Below are positions 27,444 through 40,400 of a stretch of 64,000 bases of DNA, piece after piece. The stretch spans positions 1-64,000 of the forward strand of contig NZ_BDCA01000011.1 of NCBI RefSeq assembly GCF_001613265.1. Reading direction: 5' to 3'. The notes under the pieces are model-generated. The model searched no databases. It saw only the letters and a program-made list of their open reading frames with translations, and was not told the origin of the DNA. A program made the position numbers and the translations under genes. This stretch comes from Nocardia vermiculata NBRC 100427 (GTDB taxonomy: Bacteria; Actinomycetota; Actinomycetes; Mycobacteriales; Mycobacteriaceae). Each line of letters begins with the position of its first letter. Within the stretch, counting starts at the first letter, position 1.

Positions 27444-28400
27444 ATGCCGCTGTACCTTCCCTCCTGGATCCCACCGCAAGTCGTGGAGATCGTGGCCGGC
27501 CACATACCGGTCGGCAACGAAGACAAGATGCGCCGCTGCGGCGACCACTATTCGGCGTGCGCGAACGAGCTTCGTAAGAAGGCGGACGATTGCACGGCAG
27601 CCGCTGCCCGACACCGGACGACGATCCGCGGGCAGACCGCTGACGGAAGCGAGAAGCAGCTCGAGGAAACGGCGGACAGCTATCGCAGCCAGGCCGACGA
27701 CCTCGACAAGCTCGCGGAACAGCAGTACGCGGGCGCCAACAGCCTCGAGTTGCAACGGTGGACCGTATACGGCTTCGCGATCATCCTGACCTGGACACTC
27801 CTGCATGCCGCCGTCACCTTCGCATGGGGTGGCGTGCTGGCGCAGTACATCCTCCGAAAGCAAGCCCAAGCCAGACTGAACTGGCTGACGCTACGATTCC
27901 TGCAGTACCTCTCCGGGGAAAGCATGCGGCTCGCCGCCGAACACGGTGCAATCCGGCTGGCGGGCAAGATGGCGCTGATCGGCGCCCTCCAAGGTGGCGG
28001 GATCAACGCCGGAGTACAACTGCATCAGCTGTCCGAAGGCCACCGCGACAAGATGGCGTGGAAGGAAGCCGCCGTCGCCGGCGGCGCGGGGGCCGCGGGC
28101 GGCGCGGTCGGCCTACTGGTCGGCCGGTCGCTCGGCAATCGTCTGGTGATCCCGGCGACGACCAGACTTGCCGGACGCACCACCCGCCCGGGCGTGCGCA
28201 TTCTGGTTCAGGTGACCGGCACCGCTGTAATCGGCGGTGGCGGTGGCATCGGCGGTGGCCTGACCGGTGCCGGGGTCGCGTTGCTCGCGAACGACGAAGA
28301 CATCACCTTCGACACACTGACAGAAGGGTTGCTGCCCGCTATCACCGGCGGGTTCATCGGTGCGGCTGCCTATGGGGCGGCGGGGATTCGAGGGGCATCG
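27444..28400 (+). other. Giant protein: N-terminal WXG100-like / CpnT-type domain
   Basis: Residues 1 to about 319. It begins LPSWIPPQVVEIVAGHIPVGNEDKM and continues with a charged helical hairpin, a hydrophobic stretch (VYGFAIILTWTLLHAAV) and three Gly/Ala-rich hydrophobic segments (AVAGGAGAAGGAVG, IGGGGGIGGGLTGAG, ITGGFIGAAAYG). This pattern is that of the N-terminal domain of CpnT and other actinobacterial WXG100-like polymorphic toxins, which is linked to type VII export. A disordered linker of about 470 residues follows (28400-29815). Confidence 0.75.
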
Positions 28401-31400
28401 GCGGGCGGGGACGTCGATGCCGCGGGCACTCGGGAGCCGGTCTCTCTCAATCCCGATGCGGGCGCGCCGGTGGCGGGGGCGGAAGGCCCGCCCGCCCGCT
28501 CTCTTTCCGACGGCATCGACGCCCATATCGCAAGACCCGCCGAGACAGATCCGAGTGGCACGCCGACCGGCCCGAGGAAGCTGGGATTCGACGAGTTGCT
28601 GGCATTGGCAGGACTGAACGAGGGCGCAGATCGGTCCACACCGCCACCGGTTGCCGTCAACAGTAAGGACTGGAAGCCATCCGGTTTCGGGCGCCTGCGT
28701 CCCGGCACGGTCGATCCGTTCGAAAAGGACGGTTTCGCCGCGCTTGCCCGGCCCGATCGTGAGCAGGCAGCGCCGGAGCCACCCCGGCCGACCCCGCTCC
28801 AGGACGGCCTTGCCACCCATCTCGCCTCGAGGAGCCGGAATGAGGCCGAACCAGCGGTCGACAACACGGCGAATACGTCCGAGCCCCCCACAGCCGGTGG
28901 TACGGGAGAAATCCGGCCCCCGCAACAGGACCAGTCGCACGCGCAGCGTGAGGCCCGGGCAGCGGATCCTGCCGAGGCTCCAGCTCGTGTCGACGGTTCC
29001 GAACCTGTCCCCGCCACGGGCCGACCGCACGAGCAGGGCGAATCCAGCGGCGAGCGAAGCGTTGCCGACCCCGGCAGCACGCCGAAGGCCGGCGCCAGCC
29101 CAGCTCGGGCCGTGGACTCCGACAGTGATGTCCCCGCAGCTGCGCGGGGTCGCGATACGGCCGAAGGGACCGTTGCGAACGAACCTGAGCGATCGGCCAG
29201 GAACACCGAGAACGCCCGGACGGAAACCGAAACAACTCACGCCCGCGACTCCATTCAAACCGTGGCCCGAGAAGCCGACGGGGAAAGCCCCGTCGCGAAA
29301 ACAGGGGAGGCGGAGGCGCCCGCGCCTGGGACGGTGGCAACGCAACCGGGCGCAGCGGCTGAACAGCCCGCTGCCGGTGCACGTGGTCGCCCCGCACCTA
29401 CCGCCTCCGCACGACAACAAGACAGCGGGAAGGTCGCGGCCGGAGAAGGAGCCTCCGCTACACCGAATGAAGCGGGTACGGCCGCAGGCAAGCGGCCGCC
29501 AAGGGTATCGGCACCGAACCATGCCGCCGAAGAGAAGCCGCCGGCGGTCGATACGAGTGGGAAGCAGAGCGAAGCTACCGCTGTCGCGGGTAAGGCGGAG
29601 CCCGAATCCGCCAAAGGCGATCCTGAAACCACCATCGCCGAAACCGAATCCTCTTCCCCCAGTAGGAGGTTGGATCAGACAAGCCCGGATGAGGAAGGCG
29701 GCCCCCGACCGGCCGAGAGCGATTCCGATTCCGCCAAATCCCCGGACGAGGCCGAGCCGCAACAGGTGAGTTCGGACGAGGACACGCCGGGACGGGGCAC
29801 GGCCGGTGACGAAGTAGATCCGGACAAGGCGCTGGCACTCGCATACAAGGCCGAAGCCGAGGACATCCTCTCCGAGTACACATCCACGGACTGGAACAAG
29901 GTATCGGAAGCGGACCTGCGGCTGATGCTGTTCGGCGCCGACGATCGCAAATCCGTTCTCGCGGTGATGAGAATCATCGAAGTGGAAGAGGGAAAGGTCC
30001 TGCGCGTCGAACAGTTGATGGGCGTGCAGGCCGTGCGCGACGGGCATATCGGCAAGATGCAGGCGGGGGAAGGCAAGACGCTGGTGTTCCAGGCGGCGGC
30101 AGCACTGAAAGCCATTCGCGGTGAGCCGGTACGAGTGCTGACCGTCCGCGACACTCTCGCGCTGGAAGCATTCGATATCAGCCGAAGACTGTTCGGCAAG
30201 TATGGATTCGACCTTCGCCTGATGAATCCTGACCATCCTTACGCGCCCGCGTCCGAGGGCCGTCCCACCGTGCTCTTCGGCACTATGAACTCCGACGGCT
30301 TCGGTGAACTACGTGGCAACAGCGCGCCGGGGAGAATCAAGATGGGTGATGAGATCGATGAGGCGATCGAAGGCCAGTTCGTTTTGTCCGAGGGGACGGG
30401 CGAGACGGCCGGCCCGGAAGTCACCGCCCGGGTCGAGGACGCGAAGCACTTCATCGACAAGGCGATCGAAGCAAATGCGCTGAGCGAAGCGGATTTCGTT
30501 CGTGCGGCTGGAACCAGTGAAGATCACACGAAGCTGACCGGAAGCGACCGCGCGGCAGTCGAACGCATCCTCGGCGCCGAGCTGACCGGCAAGATCGAGA
30601 CGATTCTCGGCCACACTCCGAGCGAGGCCGAAGCTCATCGGATCTCCATGGCCGCCGCCGCCCGGTGGCGGTCCCGTGAAAACGACGACTACATCGTCTG
30701 GCATCACCCCGAACTAGGGTCGAAGTATCTGAACGATGAGCACGGGAACCCCGTCATCGTCGATGGCAAGAGGGCCCTCAACCCGAAATCCCACAAGATC
30801 TACATCATCGACCCGATCGGTCACAAGGTGATGTACGACCCGGAAACCGGGACCGAGAGCCGGTGGAACGGCGGGCTGGCACAAGCTATCGAAGCCAAGC
30901 ACGGTATCCAGGTCCGCGCCGACCCTGCCGGAACCAAAACCATCACCGCGCGGGAGTTGTTCGCCCCGGAGCGGTGCGACGAGGCCAGTGGCCTGACCGC
31001 AACCCCCGACAACGCCGATACCAACCTGCGGCGCCTCGGCAGGGATCCCAACACCACCGACGAGGCCGGTCAGCCCGAGCGGCGGATCATCGATATACCC
31101 CGGCACAAACCGTCGCAATTGAAGGGAGCGGAGCCGGAGAACGACATCCACCTCGCGAACCAGGAGCAGAAGCACGAGGCGATGGCCGACGGTGTCGCCG
31201 AGGTACACGCCACCGGTCGGCCGATCGAAGTGATCTGTGACCGCAACAGCGAAGTCCGGGCAGTGTCGGAAAAGCTCACCGCGCGGGGTATCGAACACGA
31301 GGCCATCGACGCGAAATGGTTCCTGGAGCAGGGATCCGAAGCCGAGACGAAGCTGCTCCAAATATTCAAGAGGGCAGGCGAAGAAGGCGCGGTTATCGTC

Positions 31401-34400
31401 ATCAACCGGCAAGGCGGTCGCGGCGTCGACATTCCACTCAGCAAGGTACTCGACGAACACGGCCGCACGATCGACGAGCGCGGCGGACTGCACGTCATCA
31501 AGTCCAGCCGTTCGGCCGAACACCGCGATGTCGACATTCAGGCGGAGAACCGTGCCGCCCGCAGTGGCAATCAGGGGAGCGTGCAGTACTACGTCGCCGC
31601 GGACGACGCACTCTTCTCCAACAGCCCTCGGGCACAGATCAGTTTCATCAAATACATTGCAGCCGAGAGCCAGTACAAATCGGCGGCCGCGGACCATCAA
31701 GCCGCCGCTGCCGAATACAACGCAGACCCCTCCGCGCGCAATCAGGCGAAACTCGCTGATGCCAAGAACGTGCTCGATACCAGTCTGAAGGATCTTCACA
31801 CGGCTCAGGCCGATGTCAAGGGTCTCGTATCGAAACTTCAGCCGTCCGGAACAGCTCACCCCACCAGTGATGTGGGCTCGACGAAACTGCCCAACGCACC
31901 TCCTGCCGGCAACAACTCAGCCGAGACACCGACTTCGATACGGCCCGGCCATGAGCCGCCCGAGCCTCCCCCGGAGACCACTACCGGCCATAGTGCTGCG
32001 ACGGGGGCAGCTTCCTCGAATACTTCGGTCGGTAAATCGGTTTCGACCGTCGCTGATACCGCGGATCCAGCAGTGCCCAGTACACCCGCGCCTGTCCGTG
32101 GCCGGGTCGATGCGCCGGCCGGTGCGCAGTCCGCAGCTGCGGCGGCGCGGACCGCACTCCCGGACTACACCGCGCCCGGCACGTCGGGAAACGACAGTGC
32201 TCATCACCTCGCGCCCGCAAGGGACGATAGTTACGAAGCGAGGACGTCCCCTGCCGAAAACACCGGCCCACAAGGTGTCTCCCGATCCGGGACCGGCGTC
32301 GCGCCGGCGGACGAACAGCAGGGTGCCCCGCCGGAACTCGGCACCGACTCCGAATCTTCGGTCGCCCGAACGACGAACGCATCGGATGATCAGCGCGAAC
32401 GGCCATCGCCGAGAGCTGAGATGTCGAAGCCTCCGGACGATGCCGGTCTCCCGGGAAAGGTCGATCAGCGTCCCGACCGAGATGCTGCCGACTCCGCGGC
32501 GCCCCCGGACTCCACCACCGCCGCGGCTGCGCCCATGTCGGCCGAGAGCAACCGGCGAAACTTCCCGACCGATGCCGGCGTAAGGCGAGAGGGCAACGTC
32601 TTCCGGGACATCCTCATCGCTCTGCAAGACCAGGATAGGGCCGCCGCCCTGGCACCTCTGGCTCGGGCGATCGAGTCGGCTACGCAGACACAGCCGGAAG
32701 CTCGACTCGTCACCGAAGACGGCATCTCCGAACCGGCACGAACCGCGTTGCAGACCGGATGGGATCAGCTCACGCCCGGACAGCAACAGCTCGTCGGCGA
32801 CGCCGTCCACCGGGAGTCGGACCAGGAACTCACCCCCGCCCATGCCGATGCCCTCACGCAACTGGGCGAACAGGTGCGAGCGAACAGCGAGCACGCCCGG
32901 CAGGCGATGCCGAATCCGACCGACATCGAAGCCGAGATCCTGACCCTGATCGCAAACGGCCTCGCGCACGTCGAGATCGGCGCCACCCTGGGGATGGCAC
33001 CGCGCACCGTGCGCCGCCACATCGCCAGAGCGGGACTGAAGCTCGGTACCAGAGGTGACGTCGCCACCATGGCGACTGCACTCACCCTTGGACACCTCGA
33101 TATCGGCATGCCCGACCGCAGCCGTCCACTGTCGAATGTGGTCGAGCACGGAACTCTGACTCCGCGTGAGATCGAGGTCTTGGAACTGGCGACCGTCGGC
33201 CTGTCCCCCGCCGCGATCGCCGAACAACTCGGGATCACCGAGAAGACCACGTCCGCTCATCTCGCTCGGGCGGGACGCAAACTCGGTGCGGCCGGATTGA
33301 TTCCGACCGTGGTGCAGGCGGTGCTGCAGCGCGTTGTCGCCGGCACGCAGCCGCAGGTGTTCGCGCCACTGACGCAGCCGCGGGTCGCCGAGGACCGCGT
33401 ACCCGCCGTGGCGAATCCGGTGCCGGCCACGGACTCTCGACAACTCGGCAAGCAGGCAATCGCAGCCGAGTTGTACGACACCTACGGCGTGGAGGTCCTC
33501 GGCCTGGACAAGGCGAGCATCTCGGTGGACACGGCGTTGTCGGTCCGGAACGCGATCGTTGACGCGTTCGAGGACAATCCGTCCATCCGTCTCGACCTCG
33601 TGATGATGGCGGATTTGACTGACACCGAGCAGGAGGATCAGGGAGCCTTCATCTGGGATGCCGACCAGACCACCAACCGTCCGGTGATAATGGTTCTCAA
33701 CGAGAGATTCTTCGGTAATCCGGAGCAATTCGAGACTGCCATGCGGAAGGCGTCGCGGGGACCCCGACGCCACCGCAGATCCGGCGGCAGAAGCCGCGTG
33801 ATGTCCCCCACTGGGAATCGGGGCTACGACATCGTCAGCCATGAGATGTCACACCTGATCGACACGGCTGCCCGAGCCGGGGAGTACACGACCTCCCTGG
33901 AAGCAAGGGCATTCGGATTCCTGTACACGCATTTCATGGGATTACGCGCAGCAGGCGCACTCCCCCGCGAGACCAGGTTCCGCAATTGGCTGAACAAGCT
34001 GGACAAGTACAGCAGCGGCAGAAAGACCGCACAACCCGAAGACCGCCTGTTTGCCGCGTTCGATGCGTGGGTCAGCGAATTCGACGGCCCAGAGGCGATC
34101 GCGTCCTGGGCCGAACAGGCCGGGCTGCCGACCCGGAACGGCATGGTGAGCCTCGAGCCGTTCTATCAGGCCTGGCTCGAACAACTCGACGACGAGGCCG
34201 TCGGCGAAATACTCGGCTCCGACACGGCGTCGACGTCGGATCTCGGCGCGGTGCCGGTCTTCGATCCGGCCGAGGCACTGGCCGAGGCGAACAACGCGTT
34301 CGGACGAAGCGCACCGAAGGATTTCACTCACCCGGTCTACGCATTGCAGGCTTTGCTGCGCGGTGTGCCCGTCGCGAAGATTTGGCAGGACGCGGAGCGG

Positions 34401-37400
34401 CGCAACGCTCTCGCCGCAACTCGGGCCGCGAGTCCCGGCCTCGCACCGGTGGCCACCGAATACCGTCCGAGTATTGCCGCGAACGGCACCGCGGCAACGT
34501 TCGCCGCGGCGTGGCGTGCCCTGTCGGCAGAAGACCGCGCCGCTATGGCCGACGATCCAGCAAACGGTGCGAATTCCTCTGTGCCACGCGGGCTTGTATA
34601 CGCAGAGCTCGAGCGACTTACGAATGCCCAGCACGCGGCGACCGACCCCCGTCGCCGCGGCGGTACCGGCGGGCCCTTCGGCCGAGCTGCGGAGCAGACA
34701 GTACAGCTCCTCCCCCCTGAGATGGTGCCTCGAGTAGGCACATCTTCGAATCGGGGTAGCAACGTTGCCGCGATCGACCTCGGCGACCCCGACGATCGCG
34801 AACGGTCCGTCCCCGGCTTACCACCGCGCAGGCGCGGTATCGGTAAACCACTCACCCCCGCGGACCGGCTGTACGACGAAGCGCTGCGGCAACACCACCC
34901 GGTGGACTGGAACGAGCTGACCGGACGCGCTCAGATCCTGATGATCGGCGAGGACCATGGGCACGAGTCCGGACGCGCCTATCTCGCAACTCAGGCAGCG
35001 GCACTGCGCGCAGCCGGCGTGACCCATTACTGCATCGAAGCGCCGCCGAATCCCGCCTTCGACGCATTGAACGCCGGCCGCACCGCCGACTTGTCCGATG
35101 TCCGAGCGGGCCCCGGTTACCGGAACGGCTGGGCCGACGTGGTCGTTGCCATGGCCGCCGAAGGAATCACGATCGTCCCCATCGACGTGCTGCATCCCTC
35201 GTCGCAACACGGTTCGCCACTGCGCGACATTCGTGAAGCACACATGACGAAGAGCATCGCCGGAGTTATGCGCGATACTCCCGCAGCGAAGGTCGCCGTG
35301 CTGATCGGAGCCTGGCACCTCATCACTGATGAAGAGGCATGGAAGCGACAGACCGGATGCTTCGCCCCGTCGGTCAATGCGCGTCTCAGGGAGGCCGGCT
35401 ACACGACAACCTCGGTCGAGCTGGAGGACTTCAACGAAGGCCACGACGGGGGAGTCGTGGGCAGTGCACGGCGGCTAGGGATTCGGGAAACCACTTTCTC
35501 CGCCGATATCGGACGCAGCGGTGCTTCGGCGGGCTTCTGGCAACCGGACACCGTGCTACATGTGGGGCCACGCCATTCCTGGCAGGCAGGGTCGGTTCCC
35601 GCCGATTCCCGCGACGGTCCCCAGCACGATCGCCACACGGCGCCGATGCAGGTACCGGAGCAGTCGTCGCCAGGAACCGTGGCCGAGCTGACACTGACGA
35701 TGACACATCGCACCGAGCCCGGCGCCGACAACGCCCAGATCGCCGCTCTGCAGGAACGGCTGACCGCCCTGATGCAGAACTGGGCGAACCCCGAACAGTC
35801 ACGAACCATCGTGCGCTCCGGCAGCGCGCTGGCGTCGATGTGCCTGCACCTCTGGCACGGTGCCGAATTCGCGCTGACCACAGAGGGCCCCGTAGGCGAT
35901 CGCAAGCTGCGCGTCACGGTCTCCGACACCGGGCTCCCCCCACAACTCGCACTCGCCGATTCGCTCAGAGAGCAGGAACTGGAAAAACTCCATCTGCTGA
36001 CGCACCGATCCGGGGTCGACGACACCCATGCATCGCCCACGATCTGGTTCGAATTCGACGAATCCGGACCAGATTTCGCACCAGCCGGGCTGGAAGCCGT
36101 TCATGGTACCGATTCGGCTGCGGTCGCAACGGAGCATCCCGACATCGCGCGACTGCAGTCCACGATCGACGCGGTCGCCGCGCGCAGGGCCGGCTCAGCC
36201 GATGATGCGGAGTTGGACCACGTCATCGGCCTGCTCGAAGAATTGCAGGCCGTTCGTCGCGGGACGACCGATCCGGTCGCCGAAGAACGAATGCGCTTGC
36301 TGGAACAGCTCGCGCACCAGGCGGCCCATTGGTCGGAAGCCTCGGACATCGCCGAAGCCGCGACCGCTGCATACGAGGAAGGCCTCCAGCAGGGAACGGC
36401 AACGGGTCTGCGCACTCGGCAGGCGGAAGCGGAGACCCGCCTGCAGACGGCACTCGCCGCGTTCTCAGCGGCCCGGGACAGCATTCACGCAGAGCCCGAG
36501 GACATCCCGGTCCAACCCGCCGAACACCTGGTTACCGGGGAGCTCGAACGGTTGCAGGATGTATCCGAAGCCGTGTTGGCATACATGGCGCGTGCGGCAG
36601 ATGAAGCCGACGAGGTCGATCCGACGCGCGGTGAGGAGCTGGCTGCCGCCACCGCGCGATACGACATGTTGCGGGACATGTCGGAATACCTGGAGCAGCT
36701 GCTGGCCTTCGCGGAGCAGCCGGATCGGACGAAACTGAGCAGGGCTCGCCGGATTCTGCTGCTCGATCACTTCCGTGCCGTATCGGATCTGCTGGAAGCC
36801 AACGCGATTCGGAATGCAGCCGCAGCATCGGCCGCTGCGGCGTTCGAACGAGAACAGCATCTTGCACAGGCTGAAGAGAACCTCGGCATGGCCGAACGCT
36901 CGATTCGCAATATCGCTGCGATGTTGGATGAGCCCCATCCCCCGGTGCCGCGTGCAGACACCGACCCGGCCACCGCCCCTGTCGTATGGCCGGGTGCTGA
37001 TGGACAACCTGCATACGTTTCAGCCCCCAGCTCGACCCAGCCGGAGGTAGCCGGAAAGCCTCCGATGCCGGAGGCAATCACGCCGTGGCAGCAGGCCGCC
37101 GATGTGGTCCGAGAGGTCTCACAGTCGGAACCGGATCCCGCCACGCCCACCTCCCCGTGGAAGCAGAACAGGACGCCCGGCCCCTGGTACGAACGTGTCG
37201 AGCGCGCGCCATCGGTAGCCGAGAACAATCCTTATCTGGATGCACACGCCTCCACACTCGCCACCGATGCCGGCGCAGAGGCGAGCGATATCAGGGGCAC
37301 CGAGACCAGCCGTGCCTCAGGCCCGGACACGCCCACAGTTTCGGTGGACAACGGGCAACCAGGGGCGACGCCGGTGGAGAAATCGCGCGCTTCACTCGAT

Positions 37401-40400
37401 CGTTTCGTCTCTCACATCTGGGCCGATCGGGACAACATCGAGACTCGCGACGACGTCTACGACAAGTTCACCACCTCGCCGAACTCTCGCCCCGCCACCG
37501 ATCAATCCAGCTATGTCCGTGCCCTTTCCGATATCGCGAGCAACAGGCGCGGCGGTCGATCGATCGGCCGATCCGTACTGGGGCGCTTCGACTTCAACTC
37601 CGAGGATGCACGATCGCTGATCCGAGCTCCCCAGGCGCTCACAGAAGTTCGCTTCGCCAGGCACGCCCGCTCCGCCTCCATCGGCTATCGCGTCTATGTG
37701 AACCCGCCGGTTGACACCGGCCCGGAGCTGATGCGCGCCATCGTCGACGAGATCGTCGACCAACCGGAAGCATTCCCCGGAGTCGACAGCGCGAAGATCT
37801 TCGGGTCCAATCTTGCTCGTGACGACCGGATCCTGGTCTATGTCGATCGACTGTCGGATGCGGAGCGCGTGGTCGAGTGGCTGCGCGAGTATCAGCAGCG
37901 CCATCCCGATGCCGTCGGCACCACGACCCCGCCGATGACTCGGTCTGTCCTGCCCGGTGTCGCAATCGGTGCCGAGCCGACGGGCCGGCAGAGTTTCGGT
38001 GGCCTTCGGTCGACGATCATCTTCGATGCGTTGACTGCGACTCGTGCCGCAGGTGGCGAATACGACGAATTTGTCACCCGGGTTCGCGACGGACTGCGGG
38101 CCGCCGGGATAGATCCGGACCAGCCGTGGCGGATGATCGACAAAGCCTCCCGGAGCGACCCTCCGACGGTTGTCGTACCGGCACTTTCCGATCCCACGGA
38201 GCAACGCTCGACGCCATGGTGGCGCCGCAACCGGCGGGGACGGGGTTCCGACCCGGTAGCCATCGATCTGGGGGACGAGGGCAACCGCCATCAGCGCCGC
38301 CGCGGTACCAGGATGCCTTCCGGTCAGCAGCCGGCGCAGGATCAGGCGGCGTCGGCAGTGCTGCTACGCGCCCAGCGCAACGATTCCGGCGCTTTCGAGG
38401 AACTGCGCGAGCAGTACGGCCGCGAACTGTTCACGAAAGTACGCGCCGAACTGGGCATTCCGACGTCGGCTGTCCCGCAGGAGTTGCGACCACTGGTGCG
38501 TGTCGCTCAGGGGATCAACCTCCTCGCATTCCAGATCGCAGAGCAGCACCGTTGGCGCATCGATGATGCAGCTCCCTTCGAATGGCTGACCGACATCGCT
38601 CGCAATGTGGTGCGCGGCTGGTTCGAGATGAATGCGACTCAGCGTCGTCACGCCGCCGAGGCGATCACAGCAACGCAGCGCGCCGAGCAGGTGACCGTTG
38701 TGCAACGCGGAGCTCTCGACCGACTGCTCCAAGCGGGACGGCACGACCTGGAGACCGAGGGCAAGCATCCCAGCGGGGTCGTTGTGGAGGCGCCACCCGA
38801 CAGTGGTCTGACCAACCGCCAGTTCATGGTTCTGCAACTGATCGCTGCTGATCTGAGCACCAGTGAAATAGCCGCAGAGCTGGGGATATCGCCCGGAACG
38901 GCCGGGGTGTACGCGACCCAGCTCCGTCATCTGTTCGGTGTGCGCAACCGGACCGAGCTGGTATACCTCGCCCTCAGCACGGGGGTTCTCGAGGCTTCCG
39001 ACTCGACCGGTCGGTCACGAGCCACCGAGAGACCCGAGCCGACCAGCCACGAGCTCCAACTACTTACCCGGATGGCGAACGGCGACACCAGCAACGACAT
39101 TGCCCAAGACCTCGAGATCGCCCCGGCCACCATCGATGACCAGATCACCCGGATCGGCCGGAAACTCGACGCCCGCAACCGCGCCGGGATGGTATACGCC
39201 GCCGTCCGCGCCGGCCACCTCGAACTCGCTGCGCCCGAGACCCTTTCCGGTACGGCCGCCCTCCATCTGGCCGACTACGAAATCGACGTGCTCACCCGAG
39301 TCGCCAACGGTGAGACCAGTAACGAGATCGGCGAGGCGCGACGCCTTTCTCCCGTGGTGGTGGACGACTATCTGGCGCGCATCGGCCGTAAGCTACGAGT
39401 ACACAACCGGGCAGCGATGGTGGCCGTCGCGCTGCGCAACGGCCTACTTCCATCGATATCCGCTGCGGCCACGCCGGTTTCGGACCCGACAGCTGCCGAG
39501 CTCGATCTCCTCGAACGCGTTGCCGACGGTCAGACGAACTCCGAGATCGCGGATGACCTCGCAACGTCATACGGCAGTGTGGACGCGCACCTAGCCGGTC
39601 TGCGGCGCAAGCTCGGCGCGCGCAATCGTCCCGAGCTCGTCGCTATCGCCATCCGAACCGGCATCCTGCCGGGACTGCCGGAGGACACCTCGTCACCGGC
39701 GCGCGCCGCGGATCTTCAGGAGCAGTACGGGCTGGCTGTTTTTCGAGCGGTCCTGTCGCTGCTGGGCATGCCAGGAGGTGGACGCCGGAGTGCCCGGGCC
39801 GCACGCACTGTACGGCGCGCCGGCGAGATCACCGATGAGGTTTTTCGCTCGGCCGACCTGGGCCGTGACGGTGACGACGCCGGCCGGTTGCTCGAGATCG
39901 CGCGGACGATCACGGAGGAGCGGTGGCTGCTTCCGCTGCGCAACGAGATTCTGACGCTCCTGCGCGCAGCAGGGGTCTCCGAATCGGATCCCCGCTATTC
40001 ACGCGTGACCGACCTGACGATCAGCACGCTCAGCGGCTACCTCGACCAGCTGGCACCCACCAGTCGAAAGGTCTTCCTCGATGCGGCTGACCAGCTGCAT
40101 TCCGGGCAGAAGGCCGGAATGCTGTCGCGCCCGGCGAAAAACGCGCTGCTACGAGTTGCGGAAGCGCCACCTGCACCGGCCGAGTCGACGGTGCCCGCAC
40201 CGCTACCGAGCACAAGCTCGGCCAGGGCGACGCATGACGAACTGTCCAGCCGCGAGATCGCAGTACTCGCACGGGTCGCCGACGGGCTCACCAACCACGA
40301 AATCGGTGCGGTGTTGTCGATACCGAGAAGCGAGGTCGAAACCGTCATCCGGGGAGTCGCCGAGAAACTCGGCACCTCGCTGTGGCCGGAGATGCTGGAG

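Noticed and set aside
28113..36000. Long leftward frames of up to 707 codons opposite the giant gene
   Set aside because: They are shadows of the giant frame; the sense frame has clear domain motifs and the antisense ones have none.
38770..39680. CRISPR-like or direct DNA repeat array
   Set aside because: The repetition is at the protein level (LuxR units) with diverged DNA and no spacer/repeat pattern.
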